DNA of 64,000 nucleotides from Streptomyces maremycinicus (GCF_001184025.1 NZ_BBYG01000008.1:62001-126000); one strand, 5' to 3'. Shown: positions 1 to 8,887, counted from the stretch's first letter. Made by a program: numbers and translations. Notes: generated by a model not told the origin, from the letters alone.

Positions 1-24
1 GGTCAGAATCAGAAGCTGGGGTGG

Positions 25-1863
25 TCAGAAGAGGAAGTACCGCTGTGCCAGGGGCAGCTCGGTGGCGTAGTTCCGTCCGACTTCCTGCCCGTCGACCGTG
101 GTGCGGACGTCGGAGGTGGTGGCGCCTCCGATGGTGACGTCGAAGGTGTCGGGGTCGATGTCGATCTTCGGGACGCCGTTGTTGTGGACCATGTCGGCCT
201 TAGTGACTTCCCGGGTGGAGCGGATCGCGCGCAGGGGCTTGAGCAGCCCGATCTCGGCGAGTTCACCATCCAAGGCGGCCTCGGCCACGAAGTTGAAGGA
301 GTTCGCCGCCGGGGCGCGGCCCTCAAAACCCCAGACGGGGCGCGGAAGGTAGGGCTGCGGGGTGGGGATGGAGGCGTTGGCGTCGCCGATCTGGGCGTAG
401 GAGATCTGGCCGCCCTTGATGACCACGTGCGGCTTGACGCCGAAGAACTTCGGCTCCCACAGCACCAGGTCGGCGAGTTTGCCGGTCTCGACGGAGCCGA
501 CCTCGTGGTCGATGCCGTGGGTGATGGCCGGGTTGATCGTGTACTTGGCGACGTAGCGGCGGGCACGGAAGTTGTCCGCGTGCGCGTCGTCCTCGCGCAG
601 GTGGCCGTAACGGGACTTCATGACGTGTGCCGTCTGCCAGGTCCGCATGATCATCTCGCCGATGCGGCCCATGGCCTGGGCGTCGGAGGACATCATCGAG
701 ATGGCGCCCATGTCGTGCAGCAGGTCCTCGGCGGCCATGGTGGAGGGCCGGATCCGGGAGTCGGCGAACGCCATGTCCGCCTCGACCTCCGGATTGAGGT
801 GATGGCACACGATCATCATGTCGACGTGCTCCTTGACGGTGTTGACCGTGAAGGGCCGGGTCGGGTTCGTCGACGCGGGCAGCACGTTGGGCTTGCCGGC
901 GAGGCTGATCATGTCGGGGGCGTGGCCACCGCCGGCGCCCTCGATGTGGAAGATGTGCAGGCTGCGGTACTTGGCCTTCTTGGACTTACGGTCCTTCTTG
1001 GTCGCGGCGAAGGTGCTCTGCACGAAACCGGCCTCGTTCAGCGAGTCGGCGTGCAGCGCGACCTGGACACCGGTCTCCTCGCACACCGTCAGCGCGGCGT
1101 CGATCACCGCCGGGGTGGCACCCCAGTCCTCGTGGATCTTCAAGCCGAGCGCGCCGGCCGCGACCTGGTCGTGCAGAGCCTTCTTCGAGACGGTGCTGCC
1201 CTTGGCGAGCAGGCCGATGTTCACCGGGAAGGCGTCCAGCGCCTCGAAGGTCCGCTGGATGTGCCACTTGCCCGGCGTCACGGTGGTGGCCGTGCTGCCC
1301 TCGGCCGGGCCGGTTCCGCCACCGATCAGTGTCGTCACGCCCGACGCCACCGCCTCGTGGATCTGGTTCGGGCACAGGAAGTGCACGTGGGTGTCGACGC
1401 CACCCGCGGTCAGGATGCGCCCCTTGCCGGAGATCACCTCCGTCTCGGGACCCACGACGAAGTCCGAGGCCCGCGGGTCGTCGTTGGGACGCGGCGTCAT
1501 GGTCTCCGGGTTGTACGCCTTGCCGATGGCCCGGATACGGCCGTCACGCAGCCCGACGTCGGCCTTGACGACGCCCCAGTGATCCAGGATCAGCGCACCG
1601 GTGATCACGGTGTCCACCGGCTCGCGGGGGTCGTCGCGAGGGATGTGTGACTGGCCCATCGACTCACGGATCACCTTGCCGCCGCCGAAGACCATCTCGT
1701 CGCCGCTGCGCCCCGGCCCACCGCACCAGTCCGCTTCGATGCGCAGGACGAGATTGGTGTCGGCCAGCCGGACCCGGTCGCCCGCGGTCGGCCCGTACAG
1801 GTCGGCGTACCGGGAACGCAGCAGCGGGTCCCAGGGCTTGTCCTTCTCAGTCCCGTCCGGCAT
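25..1863 (-). CDS. ureC: Urease alpha subunit UreC
   Basis: Catalytic subunit of the nickel enzyme that hydrolyses urea to ammonia and carbamate in the cytoplasm. Visible are the HVH metal ligands (about residues 159-161), GLKIHEDWG with the lysine (about 242) that is carbamylated to bridge both nickels, HADSLNE (about 271), the HAPD segment (about 314), the active-site flap VCHHL with Cys about 353, and SSDAQAMGR (about 392). At 612 aa it is longer than the usual ~570 aa: it has a longer N-terminus and a Lys/Arg-rich insertion (about 288-301) just before the conserved [18 protein letters not shown] segment. It overlaps the fused ureAB gene by 17 bp, so the two are translationally coupled. 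Accessory genes ureF/G/D are not in the window; they could lie beyond position 1. Confidence 0.97.
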   Translation of the reverse strand: MPDGTEKDKPWDPLLRSRYADLYGPTAGDRVRLADTNLVLRIEADWCGGPGRSGDEMVFGGGKVIRESMGQSHIPRDDPREPVDTVITGALILDHWGVVKADVGLRDGRIRAIGKAYNPETMTPRPNDDPRASDFVVGPETEVISGKGRILTAGGVDTHVHFLCPNQIHEAVASGVTTLIGGGTGPAEGSTATTVTPGKWHIQRTFEALDAFPVNIGLLAKGSTVSKKALHDQVAAGALGLKIHEDWGATPAVIDAALTVCEETGVQVALHADSLNEAGFVQSTFAATKKDRKSKKAKYRSLHIFHIEGAGGGHAPDMISLAGKPNVLPASTNPTRPFTVNTVKEHVDMMIVCHHLNPEVEADMAFADSRIRPSTMAAEDLLHDMGAISMMSSDAQAMGRIGEMIMRTWQTAHVMKSRYGHLREDDAHADNFRARRYVAKYTINPAITHGIDHEVGSVETGKLADLVLWEPKFFGVKPHVVIKGGQISYAQIGDANASIPTPQPYLPRPVWGFEGRAPAANSFNFVAEAALDGELAEIGLLKPLRAIRSTREVTKADMVHNNGVPKIDIDPDTFDVTIGGATTSDVRTTVDGQEVGRNYATELPLAQRYFLF

Positions 1864-2509
1864 CGAGGTGCTTCTCCTCTTCGCTCTTGTCGGCCTGGAG
1901 CCCGTGGACGATCCGCTCGCCGGCGATCGGCACGAGCATTACGGTGCGCTTGTCACCGGGCTCGAACCGTTCGGAAGTGCCGGACGGGATGTGCAGCCGC
2001 ATGCCGTGGGCCGCCTCGCGACGGAACTTGAGTCCCTCGTTGGCCTCGGCGAAGTGGAAGTGGGATCCCACCTGGACCGGGCGGTCCTTGGGGTTGCGCA
2101 CGACCAGCGGCACGGGCGTCGCGCCGTCGTTGAAGGCCACCCGGTGTTCGTCCTCGTCCGGCAGCAGTTCCGGCTTGCCGGGATGGACGTCCACCTTGGT
2201 GGACGCCTCGTCGAACGGCTTGCTGATGGTCACCAGCTTCGTGCCGTCCGGGAACGTCGCCTCGACCTGGACGTTGTCGACCATCTCCGGCACGCCGTCC
2301 ATGACCTCGCTGCGCTTCAGCACATGGCGCCCGGACTCCATCACCGCGTCGACCGTCGCCCCGGCCCGCGCCTCCTCGAAGACATGCGCCGTCAACAGCG
2401 CCATGACTTCGGGATAGTTCAACAGCAGACCGCGTTCACGCCGCCGCTGGGCGACATCGGCCGCCACGTGGATCAGCAAGCGCTCCTGCTCATGCGGAGT
2501 CAGATGCAT
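1847..2509 (-). CDS. ureAB: Urease gamma-beta fusion subunit
   Basis: About 220 aa. Residues 1-99 are a complete urease gamma chain ([12 protein letters not shown] start, [19 protein letters not shown]). Residues about 115-210 are the beta chain ([32 protein letters not shown]). Such fusions are known in some actinobacteria and Helicobacter; here the fusion is followed by a separate alpha gene. The start at 2509 is chosen because an AGGAAAGGGGG ribosome site precedes it at a good distance; an upstream in-frame ATG would add 18 residues not typical of the family. First gene of the ureAB-ureC unit. Confidence 0.95.
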   Translation of the reverse strand: MHLTPHEQERLLIHVAADVAQRRRERGLLLNYPEVMALLTAHVFEEARAGATVDAVMESGRHVLKRSEVMDGVPEMVDNVQVEATFPDGTKLVTISKPFDEASTKVDVHPGKPELLPDEDEHRVAFNDGATPVPLVVRNPKDRPVQVGSHFHFAEANEGLKFRREAAHGMRLHIPSGTSERFEPGDKRTVMLVPIAGERIVHGLQADKSEEEKHLDAGRD

Positions 2510-2580
2510 GCTGGTCCCCCTTTCCTGGTCATCGGGACCGATCATGAGACAGGCAGGAGTCAATAGGTGGCGAGAACGGT

Positions 2581-3182
2581 GTGATCGACCCTGATGGGAT
2601 GAACCGGAATCACAGGATGCGTGCGGGGGCGTGGGCGGACCGTGTGGCGTGCCCGCGGCGCCTCCTGCGCGACCGCGGGGTGGCCGGGTACCTGACGGTG
2701 CAGTATCTGCGTCAGCGCACCGGCCAGGCAGCCACCGCGCTGTCGCCGATCGTCCTGTTCACCGGCATCGGCACCGGCATCCTCTACCTGCAACTCATCG
2801 AGAACCGGGCTGTCGCCGCGTCCGGCTACCTGCGCACCAACGAGCAGCAGAACATCCAGACGCTCAACCTGGTCGTCATCGGCATGATCGCCCTGTTCGC
2901 GTGCATGTTGCGGCTTGCCGGCGCGACACCCCGACAGATGCTGCAGGCGATCCGCACCGAATCCGCGCTGGTGGCGGTCGGCAATGTCCTGGGCGCTGTG
3001 GCCGGCTCGGTCATCGTGGTCCCTTGCAGCGCGTCGCCCGCGCCGACCCCTGGCTGCCCGACATTCCGCTCCGGCTCCTGATCGCCCTCGTCGCAGTCGC
3101 GGCGACAGCGACCCTGGGTGCCGCACTGGGAACGGCGCGTCGGATGCTTCGTACCCCGGCTGTCAACGCAGTGGCACCCTGA
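2581..3182 (+). pseudogene. FtsX-type ABC permease remnant (truncated, frameshifted)
   Basis: The reading frame from about 2620 gives a segment typical of the C-terminal half of antibiotic/macrolide-type FtsX permeases ([34 protein letters not shown], then VVIGMIALFACMLRLAGATPRQ). At about 3010-3025 the homologous reading moves to another frame, where it continues with RADPWLPDIPLR, a hydrophobic helix and the family-like end LRTPAVNAVAP, stopping at 3182. The N-terminal half of the permease and any ATPase partner are missing. Its 5' edge lies directly upstream of the divergent urease unit, so the junction between 2510 and 2620 is probably a rearrangement point. Confidence 0.75.
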
Positions 3183-3199
3183 TCACATGTGAGCCGTAT

Positions 3200-3233
3200 G
3201 GCAGCGATCTGGCCCAGTGGCCTGATCGCTGCC
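3200..3233 (+). terminator. Rho-independent-like terminator
   Basis: 15-bp stem with one T-T mismatch (GGCAGCGATC-T-GGCC paired with GGCC-T-GATCGCTGCC) and a CAGT loop, followed by AAGTCGTTTTCCC. It is placed just after the permease remnant and before the convergent DUF302 gene. Confidence 0.7.
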
Positions 3234-3355
3234 AAGTCGTTTTCCCTGAGGCGGCCAGGGCACGACCGGGGCCCTCACCCGAACCCATGTGCCCTCAGCC
3301 GGGAGGCGCTGCCCCGCAGCGCCACATGCCGTGGTCGGCTGCCGAGCGTTGAGAG

Positions 3356-3751
3356 TCAGGGGGCGGCCAGGGCGCTGAGCGCGGCGTCGAGTCGGGCAGT
3401 GGCTTCGTCGGCGACGGGCTTGAGGGTGTCCAGACCGGTGAGGGTGACCATGGTGCCCGGGTCGAGAGCCTGGACGAGCATCTGGTCACCGTCGCGGCGT
3501 ACGACGACGTTGCAGGGAAGCAGTAGGCCGATGGAGCGGTCGGCCTCCAGCGCCCGGTGCGCGAGCGGCGGGTTGCAGGCGCCCAGGATCAGATAGTCCT
3601 CCATGTCGTGGCCGAGCTTGGCCTTCAGGGTGGCCGCCACGTCGATCTCCGTGAGGATGCCGAATCCCTGGTCGGCCAGGGCCTTGCGTACGGCAGTGAC
3701 GGTGGTGTCGAAGTCGGTGGCGGCCAGGCGAACGGTGCGGTCGTAGGACAC
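3356..3751 (-). CDS. DUF302 family protein
   Basis: About 131 aa from the GTG at 3751, which has GGGAG five bases upstream; longer in-frame starts would read through the operator region and are unlikely. The body (DFDTTVTAVRKALADQGFGILTEID, KLGHDMEDYLILGACNPPLAHRALE, IGLLLPCNVVVRRDG) is the DUF302 fold, a small soluble alpha/beta domain of unknown function with the conserved GACNP and LLPCNV cysteines. Divergently placed from the MBL/rhodanese gene and sharing a 180-bp promoter region that carries three CsoR/CstR-type palindromes, so it is probably derepressed by the same regulator. The family is often found with sulfur or metal genes; no reaction is known to me. Confidence 0.85.
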   Translation of the reverse strand: MSYDRTVRLAATDFDTTVTAVRKALADQGFGILTEIDVAATLKAKLGHDMEDYLILGACNPPLAHRALEADRSIGLLLPCNVVVRRDGDQMLVQALDPGTMVTLTGLDTLKPVADEATARLDAALSALAAP

Positions 3752-3788
3752 GGACACTCCCGGATGGTGCGGAACGATTGATTCCTCT

Positions 3789-3804
3789 ATACCCCACCGG
3801 GTAC
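3789..3804. promoter_or_regulatory. CstR/CsoR-type operator 1
   Basis: ATACCC-CACC-GGGTAC, a 16-bp near-perfect palindrome 38 bp upstream of the DUF302 start. It has the same spacing and arms as three other sites in this island. The TACCC..GGGTA pattern is that of CsoR-family operators. Confidence 0.75.
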
Positions 3805-3852
3805 CCGCAGGACGCCAGGCGACGCCTGAGCGGGATGGTTTCCATGCACGGA

Positions 3853-3868
3853 ATACCCCCCCAGGTAT
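3853..3868. promoter_or_regulatory. CstR/CsoR-type operator 2
   Basis: ATACCC-CCCC-AGGTAT, one mismatch from a perfect palindrome, midway in the divergent promoter region between the DUF302 gene and the MBL/rhodanese gene. Confidence 0.75.
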
Positions 3869-3889
3869 AGCTGTTATGGTGAGCGTCAG

Positions 3890-3905
3890 ATACCCCCCGG
3901 GGTAA
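3890..3905. promoter_or_regulatory. CstR/CsoR-type operator 3
   Basis: ATACCC-CCCG-GGGTAA, ending 24 bp before the GTG start of the MBL/rhodanese gene at 3930, where a bound repressor would block transcription start or elongation. Confidence 0.78.
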
Positions 3906-3929
3906 ACCGTCCGAGAGGAGTCGTGAGCC

Positions 3930-5294
3930 GTGTTCTTCGTCGACACCATGGAATTCGAGGGCCTGGGCAACCGCAGCTACCTGGCCGGCGGACCCAATGC
4001 CGCGGTGGCCGTCGACCCGCCGCGCGACATCGACCAGGTCATCGCCGCGGCGGCCCGCCGCGGGGTGCGTATCGCCTTCGTGGCCGAGACCCATGTGCAC
4101 AACGACTACATCACCGGCGGCCTGGAGCTGGCCCGCGTCACCGGCGCCCAGTACCTGGTGCCGGCGGGAGCGCACGTGTCGTTCCCTCGTACTCCCGTTG
4201 CCGACGGCGACACGGTGACGGTGGATGAGGGGCTGGTGCTGCGGGCGATCGCCACTCCCGGGCACACCCCGCACCACACCTCCTACGCCCTGACCGAGGA
4301 CGGGCGCGGTGTGGCGGCGTTCACCGGCGGGTCTCTGCTCATCGGCACCGTCGGCCGGCCGGACCTGGTCGAGCCACGGCTGACCGAGCAGCTGGCCCGA
4401 GCCCAGTACGCCTCCGCCCACCGGCTGGCCGACGAGCTGGACGACGAGGTTCAGGTGCTGCCCACCCACGGGTTCGGCAGTTTCTGCTCCTCCTCACAGG
4501 CCGAGGGGGACGCGACCACGATCGGCAAGGAGCGCGAGACCAACGACGCCATGACCCTGGACGTGGACACCTTCGTCGCCCAGATGCTCGCCGGGCTGGA
4601 CGACGTGCCCGCTTACTACGCGCACATGGGCCCGGCCAACGCCGCGGGTCCCATGCCGGTCGACCTCACCCCGCCCGAGCGCGCGGACGGCGAGGAGATC
4701 GCATCCCGGCTGGCCGCGGGCGAGTGGGTGGTGGACCTGCGCAGCCGTATGGCCTTCGCCGATGGACATGTAGCCGGGTCGTTCAACTTCGAGGGCGAGG
4801 GCAAGCTCGCCACCTACCTGGCCTGGCTGATCCCCTGGGGCAAGCCGGTCACCCTGCTCGCCGACACTCCCGGGCAGATCGCCGATGCGCAGCGGGAGCT
4901 GGCGCGGGTGGGCATCGACCGCCCGGCCGCCGTCGCCACCGGCGATCCAGCCGGCTGGGTGCGTGAGGGCGAGCAGCTCGCTTCCTTCCCCCGCGCCCGC
5001 TTCGCCGATCTTGCCGAGGTTCGTGAGCGCGGCGATGACCTGGTCGTGCTGGACGTGCGCCGGGATTCGGAGCGCGTGGGCGGCTACATCGAGGGCTCGG
5101 TCCACATCCCGATCCACGAGCTGCACGGCCGTATCAGCGAGGTGCCGGAGGGGACGGTGTGGGTGCACTGCGCCGGCGGGATGCGCGCGGCGATCGCCGC
5201 CTCCCTGCTGGATGCCGTCGGCCGCGAAGTGGTCGCCGTCGACGACGGCTTCGACGCCGCGACGGATGCCGGGCTGTCCCTGGCCTCCGGCTGA
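3930..5294 (+). CDS. MBL-fold / double rhodanese fusion (CstB- or ETHE1-like)
   Basis: 454 aa, GTG start with GAGAGGAG nine bases upstream. Residues 1-190 are a metallo-beta-lactamase fold of the ETHE1/persulfide dioxygenase type: THVHND (54-59), TPGHTPHH (109-116) and PTHG (178-181). Residues about 250-345 are a rhodanese fold whose catalytic Cys loop is replaced by LADTPGQ, so inactive; residues about 355-450 are a second rhodanese with active loop HCAGGMRA (Cys414). Such fusions couple oxidation of thiol persulfides to sulfur transfer in the cytoplasm. Odd: the segment equivalent to TGDxL, which supplies an Asp iron ligand in ETHE1, reads TGGSL (132-136), and the usual His after the HxHxD motif is Tyr. 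It may be an atypical dioxygenase or a thiol hydrolase. First gene of an island repressed, I infer, by the CstR-like regulator at 9935. Confidence 0.88.
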   Translation: MFFVDTMEFEGLGNRSYLAGGPNAAVAVDPPRDIDQVIAAAARRGVRIAFVAETHVHNDYITGGLELARVTGAQYLVPAGAHVSFPRTPVADGDTVTVDEGLVLRAIATPGHTPHHTSYALTEDGRGVAAFTGGSLLIGTVGRPDLVEPRLTEQLARAQYASAHRLADELDDEVQVLPTHGFGSFCSSSQAEGDATTIGKERETNDAMTLDVDTFVAQMLAGLDDVPAYYAHMGPANAAGPMPVDLTPPERADGEEIASRLAAGEWVVDLRSRMAFADGHVAGSFNFEGEGKLATYLAWLIPWGKPVTLLADTPGQIADAQRELARVGIDRPAAVATGDPAGWVREGEQLASFPRARFADLAEVRERGDDLVVLDVRRDSERVGGYIEGSVHIPIHELHGRISEVPEGTVWVHCAGGMRAAIAASLLDAVGREVVAVDDGFDAATDAGLSLASG

Positions 5295-5330
5295 TTTCCG
5301 ACCGTTCCCTCGCAAGGAAGGAAGCGTGTG

Positions 5331-5696
5331 ATGTTCCTCTTTCGCCGAAACGGGCCCCGCGTCACGGTCGACGAGGCGCGCAGCCGCACCGGCGGCGATC
5401 AGCCCGACGCGGTCCTGCTCGACGTGCGTGAGAAGCCCGAATGGACCGCCGGCCATGCCCCGGGCGCCGTCCACGTGCCGCTGACGAAGCTGGTCGCCGA
5501 CGGCATCCTGCCGGCCGAGGCGCAGGGGCGACCGCTGGTGGTGATCTGCCGCAGCGGGCACCGCTCCCAGCAGGCGGCGAAGCTCCTCGCCGAGCGCGGA
5601 GCGCGGGCGGTGGACGTTGAAGGCGGCATGAACGCGTGGGCCGCTGCCGGGCACCCGGTCGTCGACGAACGCGGGAACAGCGGCCGGATAGCGTGA
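5331..5696 (+). CDS. Single-domain rhodanese sulfurtransferase
   Basis: 121 aa, one rhodanese domain with LLDVREKPEWTAGHAPGAVHVP and the active loop CRSGHRS (Cys73), ending in GGMNAWAAAGHPV as in PspE/GlpE-type proteins. No signal peptide, so cytoplasmic. It transfers sulfane sulfur between thiols or persulfides. The ATG at 5331 is preferred over an adjacent GTG at 5328 because GGAAGGAAG lies six bases before it. It lies 36 bp after the MBL/rhodanese gene and overlaps the next gene by 4 bp (GTGA), so it belongs to the same operon. Confidence 0.92.
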   Translation: MFLFRRNGPRVTVDEARSRTGGDQPDAVLLDVREKPEWTAGHAPGAVHVPLTKLVADGILPAEAQGRPLVVICRSGHRSQQAAKLLAERGARAVDVEGGMNAWAAAGHPVVDERGNSGRIA

Positions 5697-6436
5697 CCGT
5701 ACTTGTTCTCGCCCTCATTGCCGGGGCCGTCATCGGTCTCGCCCTCGGAGCCCTCGGCGGCGGTGGCAGCGTCCTTGCCGTACCGGCACTGATCTACCTG
5801 CTCGGCTTCACACCCGCCGCCGCCACCACCGCCAGCCTGATCATCGTCACCGCCACCTCCGTCACGGCCCTGTACGCCCACACCCGCGACGGGAACGTGG
5901 CATGGAAGACAGGGGCGCTGTTCGCCGCGGCGGGCATCGTCCCCGCCTTCCTCGCGGGGGCCGTCGCCGGGAGCCTGCCCGAAGCCGTCCTGACGTCGGC
6001 GTTCGCGGTCATCGCCGCGCTGGCGGCCCTGCGCATGCTGCGTCCGTCCGCGTCCGAGCCGCCGGACCGGATCCGTCCCGGCAAGGCGGCCGGCGCCGGT
6101 GCCGGACTCGGTGCTGTGACGGGCTTCCTGGGAGTCGGCGGGGGATTCCTCGCCGTGCCCGCCCTGGTGAGCGTCCTGGGACTGACCATGCGGCGGGCGG
6201 TGGGCACCAGCTTGCTCGTCATCACGGTCAACTCACTCGCCGCGCTCGCCGCTCGCACCGGCACCGGTGGCGGGCTCCACTGGGAGATCATCGGCCCCTT
6301 CACCGGAGCTGCGATCCTCGGAGCCTGGGACGGCAAACGGCTGGCGACGAAGATCTCCGGCACCACCCTTCAGAAAATCTTCGCCGGCGTACTGCTGGCG
6401 GTGGCGGCCTTCATGCTCGTCGACGTGATCGTCTGA
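5693..6436 (+). CDS. TauE/SafE family sulfite or organosulfur exporter
   Basis: 247 aa integral membrane protein with about seven or eight hydrophobic helices and the two-fold repeat of the TauE/SafE family: GLALGALGGGGSVLAVPAL near residue 15 and GFLGVGGGFLAVPALV near residue 145. Proteins of this family move sulfite, sulfoacetate or related anions across the membrane; cst operons of staphylococci also contain one. The GTG start overlaps the TGA of the preceding rhodanese by four bases, so the two are co-translated. The substrate is inferred from neighbours only. Confidence 0.9.
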   Translation: MTVLVLALIAGAVIGLALGALGGGGSVLAVPALIYLLGFTPAAATTASLIIVTATSVTALYAHTRDGNVAWKTGALFAAAGIVPAFLAGAVAGSLPEAVLTSAFAVIAALAALRMLRPSASEPPDRIRPGKAAGAGAGLGAVTGFLGVGGGFLAVPALVSVLGLTMRRAVGTSLLVITVNSLAALAARTGTGGGLHWEIIGPFTGAAILGAWDGKRLATKISGTTLQKIFAGVLLAVAAFMLVDVIV

Positions 6437-6573
6437 ACACGAAGGCCGTCAACAGCCCAGAAGCAGGGACCGGGAGAGCTTTTCCGGCCGACGCGCATCT
6501 CAGGACCGCCTGCTGCCCGGCTCCCGTCAGATCAAGTTCCACCACGACTTCCGCACCCGTAAGGACATCTGCC

Positions 6574-7149
6574 ATGACCACACCCACGGCCCTCGCCACC
6601 GACGAGGCGCGCACCCGCCTGCACGAACTGACCGTCATCGACGTGCGTACCCCGGGCGAATACGCCGGCGGTCACCTCCCCGGCGCGCTCAACATCCCCC
6701 TCGACCAGATCCAGCGCGCGCTGCCCGACATCCGGCACGCCGCCGACCGCGGTGACGTCCTGGTCGTCTGCGCCTCGGGCGCCCGCTCCGAGAACGCCGG
6801 CAGGATCCTCGCCGAGAACGGCGTCAGGGCCGCCACCCTGTCGGGCGGCACCGGCGCCTGGGCGGCCGACGGCCACGAGCTGCACCGCCCGCAGGGCGCC
6901 TCACGTGCCACCTGGGGCATGGAACGGCAGGTAAGGCTCACGGCAGGAGTGATCGTGCTGCTCGGTCTGCTGCTCGGGCTCGTCGTCCACCCAGCCTTCC
7001 AGCTGCTCTCCGCCGGCATCGCGGGCGGTCTGGTCTTCTCCGCCCTGACCAACACCTGCGGCATGGCCGCCCTGCTCGCCAAGCTGCCGCACAACCGTCC
7101 CCGCGCCGCCGACCTCGACAACACGCTAGCCGCACTGCGCAACCGATGA
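6574..7149 (+). CDS. Rhodanese with C-terminal DUF2892-like membrane domain
   Basis: 191 aa. Residues 1-105 form a rhodanese domain (VIDVRTPGEYAGGHLPGALNIPL, active loop CASGARS with Cys66, GGTGAWAADGH). Residues about 115-165 form two hydrophobic helices typical of DUF2892 tails, so the sulfurtransferase is tethered to the cytoplasmic face of the membrane, plausibly beside the TauE/SafE permease encoded 137 bp upstream. ATG start with AAGGAC seven bases before it. A bidirectional terminator follows. A broken second copy of the same domain type lies at 10305-10455. Confidence 0.9.
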   Translation: MTTPTALATDEARTRLHELTVIDVRTPGEYAGGHLPGALNIPLDQIQRALPDIRHAADRGDVLVVCASGARSENAGRILAENGVRAATLSGGTGAWAADGHELHRPQGASRATWGMERQVRLTAGVIVLLGLLLGLVVHPAFQLLSAGIAGGLVFSALTNTCGMAALLAKLPHNRPRAADLDNTLAALRNR

Positions 7150-7165
7150 GCCACGCGAAAAGATT

Positions 7166-7195
7166 GGGGAGGGATCCGGAACCGGACCCCTCCCC
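7166..7195. terminator. Bidirectional terminator between convergent genes
   Basis: GGGGAGGG-ATCCGG-AA-CCGGAC-CCCTCCCC forms a 14-bp stem with one wobble/mismatch and a two-base loop, flanked by GAAAAGA on the left and CCTTTC on the right. It sits between the plus-strand rhodanese gene and the minus-strand ccdA-like gene and could serve both. Confidence 0.75.
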
Positions 7196-7228
7196 CTTTC
7201 GCATGCCAGGCACGCGGCTGAAGGCGCA

Positions 7229-8095
7229 CTATCCGTGCGCAGACGTCTCCTCTTCCGGCGACGGCTGCGGATCCCGCCCTCTCAAGGTGCGAAGCAGCAC
7301 CAGCAGTGCCGCCAGCGCCGCCACAGCGGCCGTGATCAGCACGATCAGCCGGTCGGACACCGCTGCGCCGAGGTCGGACAACCGCTCTTCCAGGGCGAAC
7401 TCGGTATCGGTGCTCAACACCGACGGCAGCGCGGACGTGCCGTCGAAGGAGAGGAAAGCCGCACCGAGCGCGATGAACAGCACGCCGCCGACGACCGAGG
7501 TGCTGTGCAGGGCCACCGGACCCACCCGGAAGACCCGCCCTCGCAGCCAGCGCTTGCGGCCCAGATCGAAGCGGTCCCACAACAACGCCAGCACGAACAT
7601 CGGAACCGCCATCCCCAAGGCGTAGACGGCGAGCAGCATTCCGCCGTGCAGAGGGTCGCCGTCCACGGCCGCCACGGTCAGGATGCCTCCGAGGATCGGC
7701 CCTGCACAGAACCCCGCCAGCCCGTACACCGCGCCCAGCGCGAACACCGACAGCACCGAGCCCGAACGGCGTCCGCCCGCGGCCTGCGCCATCCGGCGGG
7801 AGCCGAAGCCCAACCCGGCGATCTGGGCCACGCCCAGCGCAATGACCGTCCATCCGCCCGCTGTCACCAGGGTGTCCCGATGTCCATAGAAGAGCCGGCT
7901 GGCGAACGAGCCGGCCACGCCGAGCGGCACGAGTGTCGTGCACAGGCCGAGGTAGAACAGGCCGGTGCGCGCCACCAGCCGGGTGCGACTGGTGAAGGAG
8001 TAGGCGAAGAAGGCAGGCAGCAACAGTGCGCTGCACGGGCTGAGCAGAGCGAGCAGACCGCCGAGGAATGCAACCGCCAATCCGGTCTCGCTCAT
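7229..8095 (-). CDS. CcdA/DsbD-type thiol-disulfide transporter
   Basis: 288 aa polytopic membrane protein of the cytochrome c biogenesis protein CcdA/DsbD-beta type. It has the paired redox cysteines in the expected helices: LLSPCSALLLPAFFAY (Cys21) and GLAGFCAGPILGG (Cys130). Such proteins carry electrons from cytoplasmic thioredoxin to extracytoplasmic thiol proteins. The start overlaps the end of the DsbA-like gene by 4 bp, so the two form a coupled pair and the DsbA-like lipoprotein or secreted partner is its likely client. The C-terminal ~80 residues carry one extra helix and a charged tail. Separate from the ccdA of the cytochrome c operon at 29041. Confidence 0.88.
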   Translation of the reverse strand: MSETGLAVAFLGGLLALLSPCSALLLPAFFAYSFTSRTRLVARTGLFYLGLCTTLVPLGVAGSFASRLFYGHRDTLVTAGGWTVIALGVAQIAGLGFGSRRMAQAAGGRRSGSVLSVFALGAVYGLAGFCAGPILGGILTVAAVDGDPLHGGMLLAVYALGMAVPMFVLALLWDRFDLGRKRWLRGRVFRVGPVALHSTSVVGGVLFIALGAAFLSFDGTSALPSVLSTDTEFALEERLSDLGAAVSDRLIVLITAAVAALAALLVLLRTLRGRDPQPSPEEETSAHG

Positions 8096-8841
8096 CGCCC
8101 GGCCGCCTTCGCCGCCGCCTCGACGGCTTCCTTGAAGGTGGCCGTGGGCTGAGCCCCCAGAATCGGCCGGCCGTTGATCAAAAACGCCGGAGTGCTGGTC
8201 ACACCGAGGTTGTAGCCCTCCTCCTGGTCCTTCTGCATGGCGCTGCGGGCCTTGCCGGATGCCATGTCCGCCTGGAACCGCTCGATGTCGGTGATTCCGG
8301 CCTCACGGGCCATGTCGATGAGGTTCTCGGCGCTGAACTCACCGGCGTTGCGTTCACGCGGCTTGCTGTAGGCGACGTCGTGGAACTCCCAGAACTTCTT
8401 CTGCTGCCCGGCCGCCCAGCCGGCGAGCGCGGCCTGTTCCGACTCCTCGCCGAAGACGGGAAAGTTGCGCCATTCGATGCGCAGGACGCCCTTGTCGACG
8501 TACGAGCGCAGCAGTTCGGGTTCGGTCTTGCGGGCGAACTGGCCACAGAACGGGCACTGGAAGTCGGAGTACTCGATCATCACCACCGGGGCGTCCGCCC
8601 GTCCGACGGCCAGGGCATCGGAGGGATCGCGGCGGGCAAGGGCGAGCAGGCTCTCGTCGGCAGGCGCCGGGGCGGCGGACTCGCTGACAATGGCGGATTC
8701 GCCCGCTGCCTCGTTGCGGCCCCCGGAGCCGTCCAGCGTGAGGGCGAAGGCCCCGGCCACCGCTGCGGCGGCGAGGACCGCGGCGGCCGCGATGGCGCGC
8801 CTGCGGGTGCGGCGGGACGAAGACGGTGTGGATGCAGTCAT
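8092..8841 (-). CDS. Membrane-anchored DsbA-family thiol oxidoreductase
   Basis: 249 aa. Residues about 14-36 are an uncleaved or signal hydrophobic segment after an Arg-rich start (SRRTRRRA). From about 75 on it is a DsbA/thioredoxin-4 domain with YSDFQCPFCG (redox cysteines 96 and 99) and the cis-proline loop TSTPAFLINGRPI. It should act outside the membrane, making or rearranging disulfides. The GAGG ribosome site five bases before the ATG supports the start. Between a CPVC membrane protein (46 bp upstream) and the CcdA-like gene (4-bp overlap), which suggests a three-gene thiol redox unit. Confidence 0.9.
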   Translation of the reverse strand: MTASTPSSSRRTRRRAIAAAAVLAAAAVAGAFALTLDGSGGRNEAAGESAIVSESAAPAPADESLLALARRDPSDALAVGRADAPVVMIEYSDFQCPFCGQFARKTEPELLRSYVDKGVLRIEWRNFPVFGEESEQAALAGWAAGQQKKFWEFHDVAYSKPRERNAGEFSAENLIDMAREAGITDIERFQADMASGKARSAMQKDQEEGYNLGVTSTPAFLINGRPILGAQPTATFKEAVEAAAKAAGR

Positions 8842-8887
8842 GGAACACCTCAGATGTGAGGGAGAAGGGGCAGAACCGGGCCGCAGA

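Noticed and set aside
184..1650. A 488-codon plus-strand open frame opposite ureC
   Set aside because: It is the antisense of a certain gene; long antisense frames are expected at this GC content, the translation is Arg/Gly/Val/Asp-rich with no domain and no ribosome site.
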